Assembly: GCA_020630615.1 (NCBI GenBank)
Contig: JAHDBA010000026.1
Span: forward strand, 1 to 39,285
Source of the DNA: Myxococcota bacterium
GTDB taxonomy: Bacteria; Myxococcota; UBA727; JAHDBA01
Length of the DNA stretch: 39,285 nucleotides
Direction of reading: 5' to 3'
A model generated the notes under the pieces. The model saw nothing but the letters and a program-made list of their open reading frames with translations, did no database searches and was not told the DNA's origin. Below are positions 7,410 through 16,314 of this stretch, one piece after another (within the stretch, counting starts at the first letter, position 1; each line of letters begins with the position of its first letter). The translations under genes and the position numbers were made by a program.

Positions 7410-10400
7410 TCATCTTGCTGTGTCAGGAAAGTCGCCGGTCCCAACGTGCTCTGCATTTCGCTGAATCGTGTGGGCGATCAGCAAAGGGAGCATCCAGCCT
7501 CGTGACGCAATCTCATTTTTGAGCCTTTGCTCTTTTTTAGGGTTCGCATTCGACGCCACGCGGAGTTCGCGTAAATATTTTGGCAATGTGAACGCTAACT
7601 TGGAGGCCACGTGAGAAGCGGATCGAAACTCCTCGTGTCCTCCTTGGCTGACCTCCTTCTTCTTGGGCAGCGAGTTCTCCAAAGCCAAATGAAGCTCTCC
7701 TGCAACTTCCTTGTAGAATAGGGAGTTCCCGGCCTCCGATAGATGTCGAAGTTTTGCGATATGTGCATGCTCATTTGGGTTCGTGCCTTCTCGACAAAGG
7801 AGAAGCGAGTGCACAAAAGTTGCTTCCAGTGCCGCTTCAATATTGCCGGCACGGAGAAAGAGTTTTCTTATTTTAGACACGGTCGCGATAAACTCGACGA
7901 GTGGAGATTTCTGTTCCGCTGAGAATGCGTGTGCAAATGACATCAAAACCTCGATGCGCATCGCAAGAATGGGGAAATATGCATTGAGGTCATAGTTCTG
8001 AATCTCTTCATTCAGGTCTATCAGGACCTTGAAGTCACCACGGACAACGAGTTTTCGAATGTGCAGGAGCAATGCTTCGCGATCCCGCTCGTGTTCGAGT
8101 TGCGTCAATCGTGGCCGAAGATTGGGCTTTGTGAGCACATCACTAAAGTTGAGTTCGTATCGCGACTCCAAGTTTCGTATAAGGCCATCGGGGCTCTTGC
8201 GTCGTTGTTTCGAGAGCTTCCGGATCAGGGCCAGTGCTGCGTTTTTTTCTCCGCCTCCCATAAGGCTTTCAGCCATTCGCGCACGGAGCATTGCAGAGTA
8301 TTTGTCACGCTGTTCATGCGCCATCAGTTCAAGGCTCTCGTCGTAAAGCTTTCGTGCCTTGATGTGCTCGCCCAATTGAGTCGCAATTCGACCCATAAGG
8401 AATGTGTGCGTGGCGTCGGAAGAACCCTGTGGTTGACGTCCGACCCTTGGGTCGTCACGTGAAACATTTTCTTGAACATCCTGAATGCCCTTTGCTCCTC
8501 GATGTGTCGACTCTTCAATGTCACGTTCTTCCTTGCAATCCACTTGAGAAAAAACAAAAGCTTGCGAAATAGCCATTTCTGAGAAACGCAACAAGAGCTC
8601 TAAGGTTTTAATCTGTGTGAAAGGTGGGGTGTACGCTTCTCTGATGTTTTGCTTATGTAGAAGCGATTTTGTTTCTCGAAGGTGCTTTCGTGCGTCGATC
8701 AGCATACCACACCCAAAGAGCCAGAATGCGTGTTCAAGAGCCTCTTTCGCTCGAGCAAGTGTTTGTTGTGGCTGGTTTGGCCCTTGATGAAGGCTGTCTA
8801 GAAGCTGGCCTGGGGGTACCTGTGTCCGCACGTGTTTGGACTGTAGGATCTGGGTGAGCAACCCCCGTGTACCCGTGGAGCTCCGCGTTCTCGATTCTGT
8901 ATTGGCTTGCCCAAGTGACGTCGAGAAGACTTTCGTGCGTTGATAGTAATTGGTGTTCGGTATCTCTTCGATGACGCGTTCGCTGAGCAAGGATGCAAAT
9001 TCAATCGTGGGATTTTCAATGCGGAGCGAATCCATGGCTTGCAAGATGATATCAGCGCAGAAAGGGCCGGGCAAAAACGATAGGAGCGAAGCAATAGAAA
9101 GTCGACCCTGTTGTTGTGCTTGTTGTGAGAACGTGTTGTGAATGGGAATTTGCTGCAGTGTTGCAAGGGATTGCGGGTTGTATGGGTCAAGTTTGCGCTG
9201 CCACCACAAAATCGGTTCACGCTCTGCCGCATCGGAGATGTTGACCTTTAATGAGCCACCGTCATCAAGGGAAAACACTTTGGATGTTAGGGCCTGGTCA
9301 ATGGCACGATTGATGTTGCCAAGTGCTCCGCCGCTTGCGTGAAGAAGCCCGTCGATGAACTTGGTTGGGGCGTCCCCCTTATGAATGCCGAGTTTCTCGC
9401 TGAGGACGGAGCGAATGTGCTGAGACCTTAAGGTCGGGGTGTGCACAATATGGCTGTGCTGAGCAGCGGCTGCGAGGTCGTTTTCAAGCACACAAAGAAG
9501 AGGAAACTCCCTCTTTTGAGTCTGGAGCCACTGCATGAATATCTGAAATGAAAGAGGGTCAACCTTTTCGAGGGCGTCAACAACAAGGAGTGCTTGTTCT
9601 TCGCGGTAGAAAACTCGCATGCAATGTGCCAGACGAAAGCTCAGTTCCGACAAAAGTCCGTCGTAGGACTCTCGCTCTAAGAGTCGTGTGCGACTTTTGT
9701 CTGCCCCTTCATGGATGCGCTCAAGTTCAGCGTGCGCAAGTTCTTTGGAGTCGCGACCACCGTAGCGAGCGATTCGGTCCAAGAGAGGAAGAATACTTTG
9801 CAGTGGGTAGCGATGCTTTTCATGCGTTTGAACGCTCAGTGTGGGGAAGGGCCAATGTTGAGAAGTCCAGTCACGAACCACTCGCGTTCGACCACTTTGC
9901 GGACGCCCTGACACCACCAAGGTGGCCGAAGAGTTGTTGAGCATCGAGTGCGTGATATCGTCGTTGATGACTTTCGCAAAAGTCTCGTCGAGAGTATTGA
10001 CGGGCCTTACCCCCCGAGCATTGCCTTCTAAAGTGTCGCCTTGATAGGTCGCGCCCTCGGATGGGACCGACAAGGGTTTCGTGGTTTCCTCCAAAGCGCG
10101 GTGCGCGTAATGCTCCATTTGGGCCAAGAGATTCGCTGCACTTTTCGGTCGTGCTGCAGGGTTTTTCGCGAGCATGGACATGATGAGCCCGCTCAAGTCA
10201 ATCGGTAAGTTCGGGACCCACTCGTCAATTGGGATCGGCGAGACTCTTGCGTGTTGATACGCAAAACCGAAAGGGCTTTCAGCGTAAAAGGGGAAGCGCA
10301 TTGAGACGAGTTCATAGAGGACAAGCCCGAGTGCATAGATGTCGCTGGCAGCGCTAAGGGGATGGTGTTCTGCTTGCTCAGGCGAAAGGTAGCGGTATGT

Positions 10401-11012
10401 ACCGACGAGATTGACCTGTCCTGTAATACTGGCACTTTGATTTAAGTCTTTGACCACACCAAAATCAAGGAGCTTGCCACTGCCATTCTGGTCCACCCAA
10501 ATGTTGTCGGGTTTTAAGTCGCGATGTATTAAGTTTGCACCATGAATCGAGTGCAGTGCGTTGACCAAGTCACGTGCAACTGAGAACAATGTTTGAATGC
10601 GAGAGCTATCAAGTGCGTGTTTAAGTATGTTCGTAGAGGGAGGCTCAGGCCTATGCGCCCCCATTGAGCGCTCTTGAAGCTCGCCCTCAACATCGAAATA
10701 TTCGTAGAGATTACGCCCATAGACGCGCTCCATGACAAAGTAGGGTGCGGGTGAGTCCCAATCCGCAAAGATGGCCTTCACAATGTTGGGGTGAGCTACG
10801 CGCTGCATCGCATCATACTCTTGGCGGAAGCGAATTACTGAGCTTGCTTCCCTTTGATGAATTTCATCCATCGTTTTAATTGCGCAGAGGGACTGGGTTT
10901 GGGTATCAAAACCCTCATATACAATTCCCATGCCGCCATAACCCAACACCGATCGAAGCTCGAATCGCGAGTTAAGGTATTTTGCGATGTTCATGCTTTC
11001 CATCGACTCCAC
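7410..11012 (-). CDS. Large Ser/Thr protein kinase with ATPase-like and helical-repeat regions
   Basis: Residues about 16-290 form a Hanks-type kinase: glycine loop GYGGMGIVYEG, lysine in CAIKTM, HRDLKPDN (about 162), DFG, GTYRYLSPEQA and SDIYALGLVLYELV. All catalytic residues are present, so it should be active and phosphorylate Ser/Thr. Residues about 350-640 resemble an AAA-type ATPase, but its Walker A reads GRPQSGRT, with Arg in place of the usual Lys; a Walker B-like ALLVVDALEKVDP follows near 470. The remaining about 550 residues are helical with TPR-like character (GRIATQLGEHIKARKLYDES). This layout of kinase, ATPase and helical repeats is common for cytosolic signalling kinases of myxobacteria. 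No transmembrane helix is evident. The first start is GTG 11012 with AAGGG upstream; ATG 11003 and ATG 10994 are alternatives. It converges on tRNA-Arg and diverges from the TraB gene. Confidence 0.87.
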   Translation of the reverse strand: MESMESMNIAKYLNSRFELRSVLGYGGMGIVYEGFDTQTQSLCAIKTMDEIHQREASSVIRFRQEYDAMQRVAHPNIVKAIFADWDSPAPYFVMERVYGRNLYEYFDVEGELQERSMGAHRPEPPSTNILKHALDSSRIQTLFSVARDLVNALHSIHGANLIHRDLKPDNIWVDQNGSGKLLDFGVVKDLNQSASITGQVNLVGTYRYLSPEQAEHHPLSAASDIYALGLVLYELVSMRFPFYAESPFGFAYQHARVSPIPIDEWVPNLPIDLSGLIMSMLAKNPAARPKSAANLLAQMEHYAHRALEETTKPLSVPSEGATYQGDTLEGNARGVRPVNTLDETFAKVINDDITHSMLNNSSATLVVSGRPQSGRTRVVRDWTSQHWPFPTLSVQTHEKHRYPLQSILPLLDRIARYGGRDSKELAHAELERIHEGADKSRTRLLERESYDGLLSELSFRLAHCMRVFYREEQALLVVDALEKVDPLSFQIFMQWLQTQKREFPLLCVLENDLAAAAQHSHIVHTPTLRSQHIRSVLSEKLGIHKGDAPTKFIDGLLHASGGALGNINRAIDQALTSKVFSLDDGGSLKVNISDAAEREPILWWQRKLDPYNPQSLATLQQIPIHNTFSQQAQQQGRLSIASLLSFLPGPFCADIILQAMDSLRIENPTIEFASLLSERVIEEIPNTNYYQRTKVFSTSLGQANTESRTRSSTGTRGLLTQILQSKHVRTQVPPGQLLDSLHQGPNQPQQTLARAKEALEHAFWLFGCGMLIDARKHLRETKSLLHKQNIREAYTPPFTQIKTLELLLRFSEMAISQAFVFSQVDCKEERDIEESTHRGAKGIQDVQENVSRDDPRVGRQPQGSSDATHTFLMGRIATQLGEHIKARKLYDESLELMAHEQRDKYSAMLRARMAESLMGGGEKNAALALIRKLSKQRRKSPDGLIRNLESRYELNFSDVLTKPNLRPRLTQLEHERDREALLLHIRKLVVRGDFKVLIDLNEEIQNYDLNAYFPILAMRIEVLMSFAHAFSAEQKSPLVEFIATVSKIRKLFLRAGNIEAALEATFVHSLLLCREGTNPNEHAHIAKLRHLSEAGNSLFYKEVAGELHLALENSLPKKKEVSQGGHEEFRSASHVASKLAFTLPKYLRELRVASNANPKKEQRLKNEIASRGWMLPLLIAHTIQRNAEHVGTGDFPDTAR

Positions 11013-11066
11013 TCTGACATACCCTTTGGTTAGGATGATTCTGAAGTGTAGCAGGAGCTGTCAACT

Positions 11067-12008
11067 ATGATCAATAAAGAGGTCTCTGTCCCGAAGCCTG
11101 GTGTGTACGCGAAGATTTTCTCAAGGCGTATCGTGCTGACGTCACTCCTTATGGCGCTCTTCGTGTTCGGGGCGAGCTGTGCCAGTGTGCCTCTCGGACG
11201 CTTTCAGGCAAAGTCGCTTCTATGGGAGGTTCATGACCCCGACACCAAGGCATCGTCGTACTTTTTTGGTACGATTCATATGATGAAAAAAGGCCAGATT
11301 CCCTTTGTCCCGAAGTACCGTGAGGCCTTACAGAAATCAAGGAAGGTCTATTTTGAAATGGATCTCAAACCCGGGCAAGATGCGCTGCAACTTGTGATGC
11401 TTGCGCAAATGCGCAACGGGGAACGGATCTCGAACTTTGTCGACAAGAAGACCTTTGACCAATGGTCCAAACGTTATGCTGAACGGACTCAAATGCCACT
11501 CGAGGCTGTGGATACATGGTATCCAACCCTCGCAGCGGCGCCCTTGCTGGCATCCGCCGCAAAGAAAAGCAAAGGCAGTGGTGAAGTGATCAGCGTTGAG
11601 GAGCACATTAAGTCCTTCGCTGTTGGCAAGTCATTCGGTGCACTCGAAACCATGGCGGACCAAGTCAACGCGATTGCGCGTATCCCGATTGATAAGCAGC
11701 TTGAAGGATTTCGCGAGATGATCGAGTCGAGCGATGGAGGCGCAGAAGACCTTCAAGGCATGATGGAGAACTATCTTCTTCACGATATCGGGGCTCTTTA
11801 TGCTTCGAGTGCAAAAAGCATGCGCAAGTCTGGTGCTGAAGGGCCTCTTTTAAACGACAGGAATCAACGCTGGGTTGAGGCTCTTCTTCCCGAGCTTCAG
11901 AAAGGTGGGATCTTTGTTGCCGTCGGTGCGTTGCATCTCCCTGGCCCGAGAGGTGTCCTTGAGCTCTTGGCACAGAAAGGTTACGTGGTGCGTCCGGTGT
12001 TTCCCTAA
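11067..12008 (+). CDS. TraB/GumN-family lipoprotein
   Basis: A type II signal peptide (IVLTSLLMALFVFGASC, lipid cysteine C38) shows an envelope lipoprotein. The mature part begins with LLWEV.DP..KASSYFFGTIH: the GTIH motif (68-71) opens the TraB/GumN (PF01963) fold. The C-terminal GGIFVAVGALHLPGPRGVLELLAQKGYVV supplies the second GxxH motif and the usual ending. These proteins relate to the Tiki/TraB metalloprotease-like fold and two GxxH histidines are present, but the bacterial function is poorly known. The 313-residue length is typical. ATG 11067 has AGGAG 9 bases upstream. It is divergent from the kinase across 54 bases, so the two promoters must overlap or lie very close. Confidence 0.87.
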   Translation: MINKEVSVPKPGVYAKIFSRRIVLTSLLMALFVFGASCASVPLGRFQAKSLLWEVHDPDTKASSYFFGTIHMMKKGQIPFVPKYREALQKSRKVYFEMDLKPGQDALQLVMLAQMRNGERISNFVDKKTFDQWSKRYAERTQMPLEAVDTWYPTLAAAPLLASAAKKSKGSGEVISVEEHIKSFAVGKSFGALETMADQVNAIARIPIDKQLEGFREMIESSDGGAEDLQGMMENYLLHDIGALYASSAKSMRKSGAEGPLLNDRNQRWVEALLPELQKGGIFVAVGALHLPGPRGVLELLAQKGYVVRPVFP

Positions 12009-12152
12009 GATATAGAAATTTCGTACGCTGAGAAATACTCTCGCGAAACTGCTGAGGTCTCTTCAGAACTTCGTTCAACAACTGGGCAACCACTCGATTG
12101 ATGCAGTGGGATATGAGAGGTGTGAACGATGAATGTTGACGTGGACTCGAGC

Positions 12153-12842
12153 TTAAACCTTATGTTTATGCTTTTTACGGGTGGCAATAACGCGCAAAAA
12201 TATAAATATGAACGCTATCGATGTCGTGTCACTTTGCTGACATCCACCATTGCGGTCCTTTGCAAGCTTTTCAGCCTTCTCAGCATCAACCTCAATCGCG
12301 TCGAGAAAACTTGCTTGGTGGGGGAGTACACATCGAAAACTGGTACAGGTTGCGCCACTTTCACAGTCTTCAACATCTAGACATGCTCTTGCCCCACATG
12401 TTGCTCGTTGCTGCGTCTGACATTCCGCGTCGCCATCAGCGCACAGGGGTATAGAGCTAACATCACATAAGTATAGACCGCACATGTCATCGCTAACACA
12501 TAGCTGCGACTCATCGTGGACTCTATGTCCTTCACAATGACCGAAGTCTCGTCCTTCGTACTCAAAGGGGGAGCTCAGGTCACATACTGTACCGCTCCGG
12601 CACTCATCACTGCTTGTGCAAAGATCTCTTACGTTGCAACTGCCCGCAAAACAGCCTTCAACGGATCCTAAACTGGGGTTATCACTGTCTTCGGTGTTGT
12701 ACGGTATAACCATGTTCCCGCACTGAGCATGTTCACTGCAGGCGACGGATAGAGATTCCGCATGAACCAGAAAACTGAAACACAGAGTAGCTAAGGTTAA
12801 AATGGAAAATAGAAGTTTGGATTTGCGGATAAGTTTGGTCAT
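12153..12842 (-). CDS. Cys-rich secreted protein with MYXO-CTERM-like C-terminal tail
   Basis: A Sec signal (LLFSILTLATLCFSFLVHAES) leads into an ectodomain with 18 cysteines between residues 35 and 171. They recur as C-x5-C-x4/5-C units (LCTSSDECRSGTVC, LCVSDDMCGLYLC, ACLDVEDCESGATC), indicating small disulphide-bonded repeats. The C-terminus has GGC (199-201), a hydrophobic helix (about 208-220, IAFIFIFLRVIA) and a basic end TRKKHKHKV. This is the tripartite layout of the MYXO-CTERM surface-sorting signal, in which the tail is cleaved and the Cys anchored. The frame opens with TTG at 12860, but ATG 12842 starts the signal peptide neatly; no clear Shine-Dalgarno precedes it. It converges on the TraB gene and lies behind the other minus-strand gene. 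The ligand or function is unknown. Confidence 0.72.
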   Translation of the reverse strand: MTKLIRKSKLLFSILTLATLCFSFLVHAESLSVACSEHAQCGNMVIPYNTEDSDNPSLGSVEGCFAGSCNVRDLCTSSDECRSGTVCDLSSPFEYEGRDFGHCEGHRVHDESQLCVSDDMCGLYLCDVSSIPLCADGDAECQTQQRATCGARACLDVEDCESGATCTSFRCVLPHQASFLDAIEVDAEKAEKLAKDRNGGCQQSDTTSIAFIFIFLRVIATRKKHKHKV

Positions 12843-12974
12843 ATTTAAATGATAACCCAAAGCATAGACTTATCAACTCATGGATCGCAACACACTTTTG
12901 CATCAGCCACAAGAACTTGTAGGTTTACAACACTATCAGCGCACTCACTGACCCGAGGAGACCCCTTATGCATG

Positions 12975-13715
12975 CTACGAGTTTGTTTCTTCAAGCTGTT
13001 TGCGAAAAATATCCATCACCCAAGCGTGGGCTTTTGCTTGTGTCACTTTGTAAAACCACCAAGGCAGACTGGGTTGAAAGCGATAAAGCGAAACACTTGA
13101 GTTGTCTTCATCGTGCTTTGTAAATGTAAGCCTCCCTGCACTTAGGATTTTACTTTGCGGGTTCCGAGTTGGCCTCGCGAGAACTCCGCCGGAGAGATTA
13201 AAGCTTCGAACATCATGTGAATTTGTATCGTTGATAGGCAGGGCTATCGAGTCATCGACCCCATGGACCAAAGTAAAGAGCAAAAACCCAAAGAGACCCA
13301 GGCCGATTTTAAAACTCGTCAGTGTGCCGGACTCGTTCGCGTCCACTTTTGTGGCGACAAAACCCAAGAAAAAGCGTTGAATCCATTCAAAGTAGTTGCG
13401 TGCAAGCGTATCTGCAGAGGGTGTTGACGCGTTGATAAGTTGCGTTGAATAGACGACGCGATCACGTTGCGGTGCCATGAGCGCAGTCGATGGCGCGCTA
13501 TCGGCATTTATATGGTTTTGTTGAACACGAAACGACGTGCAGAGGTTGTTTAGCTTTTTTATCTCGTCGCCACTGAGTTCACTCCCATCGAGCTTGGCTC
13601 CTGCGGCTTTAACTTCGCTTGCGTGGATGCGAGCGCCAAGAGCAGTCTCAAGCTTCGTCCCTTGGACGAGAACGCGCTCGAGGGCATTGCTCTTTTTGAC
13701 ATGTGAAGTCGTCAT
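12975..13715 (-). CDS. Hypothetical protein with one predicted membrane helix
   Basis: I do not recognise this 246-residue protein. The first 120 residues are polar and helix-rich (GSELSGDEIKKLNNLCTSF; ARNYFEWIQRFFLGFV). DANESGTLTSFK at about 125-136 resembles a calcium-binding EF-hand loop but ends in Lys rather than Glu, so binding is doubtful. A hydrophobic helix follows (about 137-152, IGLGLFGFLLFTLV), then an Asn/Ser-rich beta-like region and a C-terminal helix (AHAWVMDIFRKQLEE). There is no signal peptide, so the N-terminus is probably cytoplasmic and the C-terminal part outside. It lies 132 bases upstream of the Cys-rich gene on the same strand; co-expression is plausible. ATG 13715 has no clear Shine-Dalgarno. 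Confidence 0.55.
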   Translation of the reverse strand: MTTSHVKKSNALERVLVQGTKLETALGARIHASEVKAAGAKLDGSELSGDEIKKLNNLCTSFRVQQNHINADSAPSTALMAPQRDRVVYSTQLINASTPSADTLARNYFEWIQRFFLGFVATKVDANESGTLTSFKIGLGLFGFLLFTLVHGVDDSIALPINDTNSHDVRSFNLSGGVLARPTRNPQSKILSAGRLTFTKHDEDNSSVSLYRFQPSLPWWFYKVTQAKAHAWVMDIFRKQLEETNS

Positions 13716-13763
13716 TGTTTTACGCTATTGCCGAAACACGAAAATGCCAAGCCCGGGCGGTTC

Positions 13764-13788
13764 AGCCAAAAAGAGAGGGGCATTGGCT
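13764..13788. promoter_or_regulatory. Inverted repeat upstream of the homogentisate operon
   Basis: AGCCAA (13764-13769) and TTGGCT (13783-13788) form a 6-bp inverted repeat with a 13-base spacer. GCCAA also occurs at 13746-13750. It sits 145 bases before the chosen hppD start, between divergent genes, and could be an operator or a hairpin in a leader RNA. No promoter hexamers stand out nearby. Confidence 0.2.
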
Positions 13789-13933
13789 CTGGTACTGAAA
13801 CTCAATCCAAGTTTCTAAATAAAGGATTATCGAAGCATTGTATCACCATTGAAGGTTAAAAGGTGGGCTAAAAGTGTTGCAAAACCTAGGTGTTGAGATA
13901 CTCCAGAACATGGAATACCGGTGGGGGGCAAGT

Positions 13934-15127
13934 ATGGCGGCATCCGAGGAACTTGGACTTTTAGGTCTAGACGCAATTCATTTCTTCTCAAATCAACCCA
14001 AGCGTTCGCATCGATTCTACACAGAACTCTTTGGATGGAAACAGATCGCAACTTCAAACCCGGAAATGGAGAAACGTTCAGGTCAAGAATCGAAAGTTTA
14101 CGAGTCCGGAAGTACACGCGTGGTTGTTTCTTCGATCCTGGATGCGGAGAAAGAGGGCCGGGCTTCACGTTATCTGAGACGTCACCCCGAAGGCGTCGGT
14201 TCTTTGACCTTCGCGGTTGAAGACATCGAACGCGCATGGCGTTTTCTAGATGAGCGAGGTGGAACTTTCATCTCGGGGATTCACGAAGATAAAGACTCCG
14301 ATGGACGATACCGTCACTTCTCTGTAACTACTGCGATTGGTGACGTGAGCTTTCGTTTTGCCGAGCGCAACGATTATCAGAATTTTGCACCGGGCTTCCA
14401 AGGTGTCGAGAGTGTTTCAACCTTAGCGCCACTCGGTTTTGGTCGCGTCGACCATATCACAAACAATGCTCCCACCATCGCGCCCGTAAAGCTGTGGATG
14501 GAGCATGTCCTCGGCATGGAAAAATGTTGGGATATCGAGTTCCATACGAATGACATTGAAGGTTACGACTCAACAGGTACGGGGCTAAAGTCAGAAGTAA
14601 TGTGGGACCCCCGCAGTGGGTTGAAGTTTCCAATCAACGAGCCGCTGACTCCATTTTTCAAAGAAGGTCAAATCAACACCTTTGTCGAGGACAATGCTGG
14701 GGCAGGTGTTCAGCACATTGCAATTGAAGTTGATGACATTGTTGGTGTGGTGAAGACGTTGCGCGAGCGTGGCGTCGACTTTTTGCAGACTCCCGATGTG
14801 TACTATGAAGCTGCACCCGCGCGTCTTAGAGAGAAAGGGGTTGAAGTCCAAGAACTTGGGCATTCGATGGATGACTTGAAAATGCAAGGGATTCTCATCG
14901 ATGGATCGCCAGAGAACAACTATTTGATTCAGATCTTCTTGAAGGACGCCTCGACCATGTATGGGGACAAAGACGCAGGACCCTTCTTTTTTGAGTTGAT
15001 TCAGCGTTGTGGCGACGACGGTTTCGGCGAGGGTAATTTCCGAGCGCTTTTTGAAGCGATTGAACGAGACCAACAATCGGGTGAAGGTGAAAAGCAAGCA
15101 GCTGCAAGTGCAGGGGTGCGTTCGTGA
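13934..15127 (+). CDS. hppD: 4-hydroxyphenylpyruvate dioxygenase
   Basis: HPPD converts 4-hydroxyphenylpyruvate to homogentisate with a non-haem Fe(II), the second step of tyrosine degradation. Two vicinal-oxygen-chelate halves are visible: LDAIHFFSNQPKRSHRFYTELFGW opens the first. The second holds the metal triad H174 (GRVDHITNN), H261 (GVQHIAIEV) and E354 (FFFELIQR). These align with the family's conserved DH, QH and FE positions. The 397 residues are slightly longer than many bacterial forms because of a C-terminal tail rich in Glu and Gln. The frame is open from GTG 13874, but ATG 13934 has a GGGGGG run 5 bases upstream and begins just before the domain. Its TGA overlaps the hmgA GTG by four bases, so the genes are translationally coupled. 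Confidence 0.95.
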   Translation: MAASEELGLLGLDAIHFFSNQPKRSHRFYTELFGWKQIATSNPEMEKRSGQESKVYESGSTRVVVSSILDAEKEGRASRYLRRHPEGVGSLTFAVEDIERAWRFLDERGGTFISGIHEDKDSDGRYRHFSVTTAIGDVSFRFAERNDYQNFAPGFQGVESVSTLAPLGFGRVDHITNNAPTIAPVKLWMEHVLGMEKCWDIEFHTNDIEGYDSTGTGLKSEVMWDPRSGLKFPINEPLTPFFKEGQINTFVEDNAGAGVQHIAIEVDDIVGVVKTLRERGVDFLQTPDVYYEAAPARLREKGVEVQELGHSMDDLKMQGILIDGSPENNYLIQIFLKDASTMYGDKDAGPFFFELIQRCGDDGFGEGNFRALFEAIERDQQSGEGEKQAAASAGVRS

Positions 15128-16299
15128 TCGAGTACCGGCGCGAAGGTCTGCTACCCGAGAAACCGCATTCTGTGTTTAAGCCAGAAGGTCAACTTGCGTA
15201 TGAACATGTCTTCACTCGTGATGGCTTCGATGGACCCTTTTCAATTTTATATATGCGCGAGCAAGTGCAATTCATGGGCGAGGGGGTTTCTGTTGACGCC
15301 TTGTGGGACGTTTCAGTAGGAAGAGACCCGCAAGCACTGCGCCGGCGACACCTACGCTCCTTTGAACGCGCAGAGAATAAAGAGATGAGTCGTACGGAAG
15401 AACATTTCCTTGCGCGTCAAGTGCTGCTGTCCAATGCGGACCTCACAATTGGGACGTGCAAATTCGAGAGTGCTGCTGAGACCTTATTTTCAAATGGAGA
15501 CGCGGACGAGCTCTTTTATATTCATGAAGGTGGAGGAGTTCTAGAGTCGGCGTATGGTGAACTTGAATTCCGACAAGGCGACTATCTTTGTGTCCCGAAG
15601 TCTGTGATTCACCGCATCCGAGTGAAGGGGCCGCAATATTGGTTTTGGGTTGAGTGTAAAAGTGGCCTGCGTGTGCCCAAGCAATACCGTAACACAATAG
15701 GGCAGTTGCGCATGGACGCCCCTTACACACATCGTGATTTTAAGTCGCCTGTGTTGAAGGTTGCAACACAACGTCGAGCGAGTTCATCTTTCGAGTTGAC
15801 GACAAAGCGTCGCGGGCGTTTTTCAAAACATCAGCTGAGTGCAGATCCATTCGACTCTTTGGGTTGGGATGGCACTGTGTATCCCTTCACATTCCATATC
15901 TCCCGTTTTAGTCCACGCAGTGGTCAGTATCATTTGCCGCCTACGGTGCATGGAACATTTGCGACAGCAGGGTCTCTTATTTGCTCTTTTGTTCCGCGCA
16001 TGGTGGATTTTGGTGAGGGTGCGATACCGTGCCCGTACCCGCACAGCAATGTTGATGTTGATGAAGTCATCTTCTACTGTGACGGTGACTTTACAAGTCG
16101 TCGAGGTTTGCAAGCGGGGAGCATTTCGCTTCACCCGGCTGGTATTCCTCATGGCCCGCATCCCGGTGCATATGAAGCAAGTATTGGTGCAAAAGAAGCT
16201 CATGAGACCGCAGTGATGATTGACACCTTTGACCCGCTGCGTATTCATGCAGCGGCAGAAACGATTGAAGATGCCCACTACGATGAAAGTTGGGTGTGA
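15124..16299 (+). CDS. hmgA: Homogentisate 1,2-dioxygenase
   Basis: This enzyme opens the ring of homogentisate to maleylacetoacetate. The N-terminal cupin-like half shows NGDADELFYIHEGGGVLES followed by GELEFRQGDYLCVPKSVIHRI, the characteristic HGO signature. The C-terminal half has YHLPPTVHGTF, FVPRMVDFGEG, PYPHSNVDVDEVIFYCDGDF and HPAGIPHGPHPG. His, Glu and His residues in these segments are the likely Fe(II) ligands. At 391 residues it is shorter than the human enzyme (about 445) and matches the compact bacterial subgroup. It starts with GTG inside the hppD stop (GTGA). An AAAGGAG site after its stop serves fahA, 15 bases away. Confidence 0.93.
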   Translation: MIEYRREGLLPEKPHSVFKPEGQLAYEHVFTRDGFDGPFSILYMREQVQFMGEGVSVDALWDVSVGRDPQALRRRHLRSFERAENKEMSRTEEHFLARQVLLSNADLTIGTCKFESAAETLFSNGDADELFYIHEGGGVLESAYGELEFRQGDYLCVPKSVIHRIRVKGPQYWFWVECKSGLRVPKQYRNTIGQLRMDAPYTHRDFKSPVLKVATQRRASSSFELTTKRRGRFSKHQLSADPFDSLGWDGTVYPFTFHISRFSPRSGQYHLPPTVHGTFATAGSLICSFVPRMVDFGEGAIPCPYPHSNVDVDEVIFYCDGDFTSRRGLQAGSISLHPAGIPHGPHPGAYEASIGAKEAHETAVMIDTFDPLRIHAAAETIEDAHYDESWV

Positions 16300-16314
16300 A
16301 AAAGGAGCAGTGAC

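Noticed and set aside
12849..13100. Plus-strand frame between the two minus-strand hypothetical genes
   Set aside because: It overlaps the end of the 12975-13715 gene, and its composition and lack of an RBS give no support.
13115..13160. EF-hand-like loop search in the 12975-13715 protein suggesting a calcium-binding protein
   Set aside because: Only one loop-like match (DANESGTLTSFK) and the last position is Lys instead of Glu; kept only as a remark.
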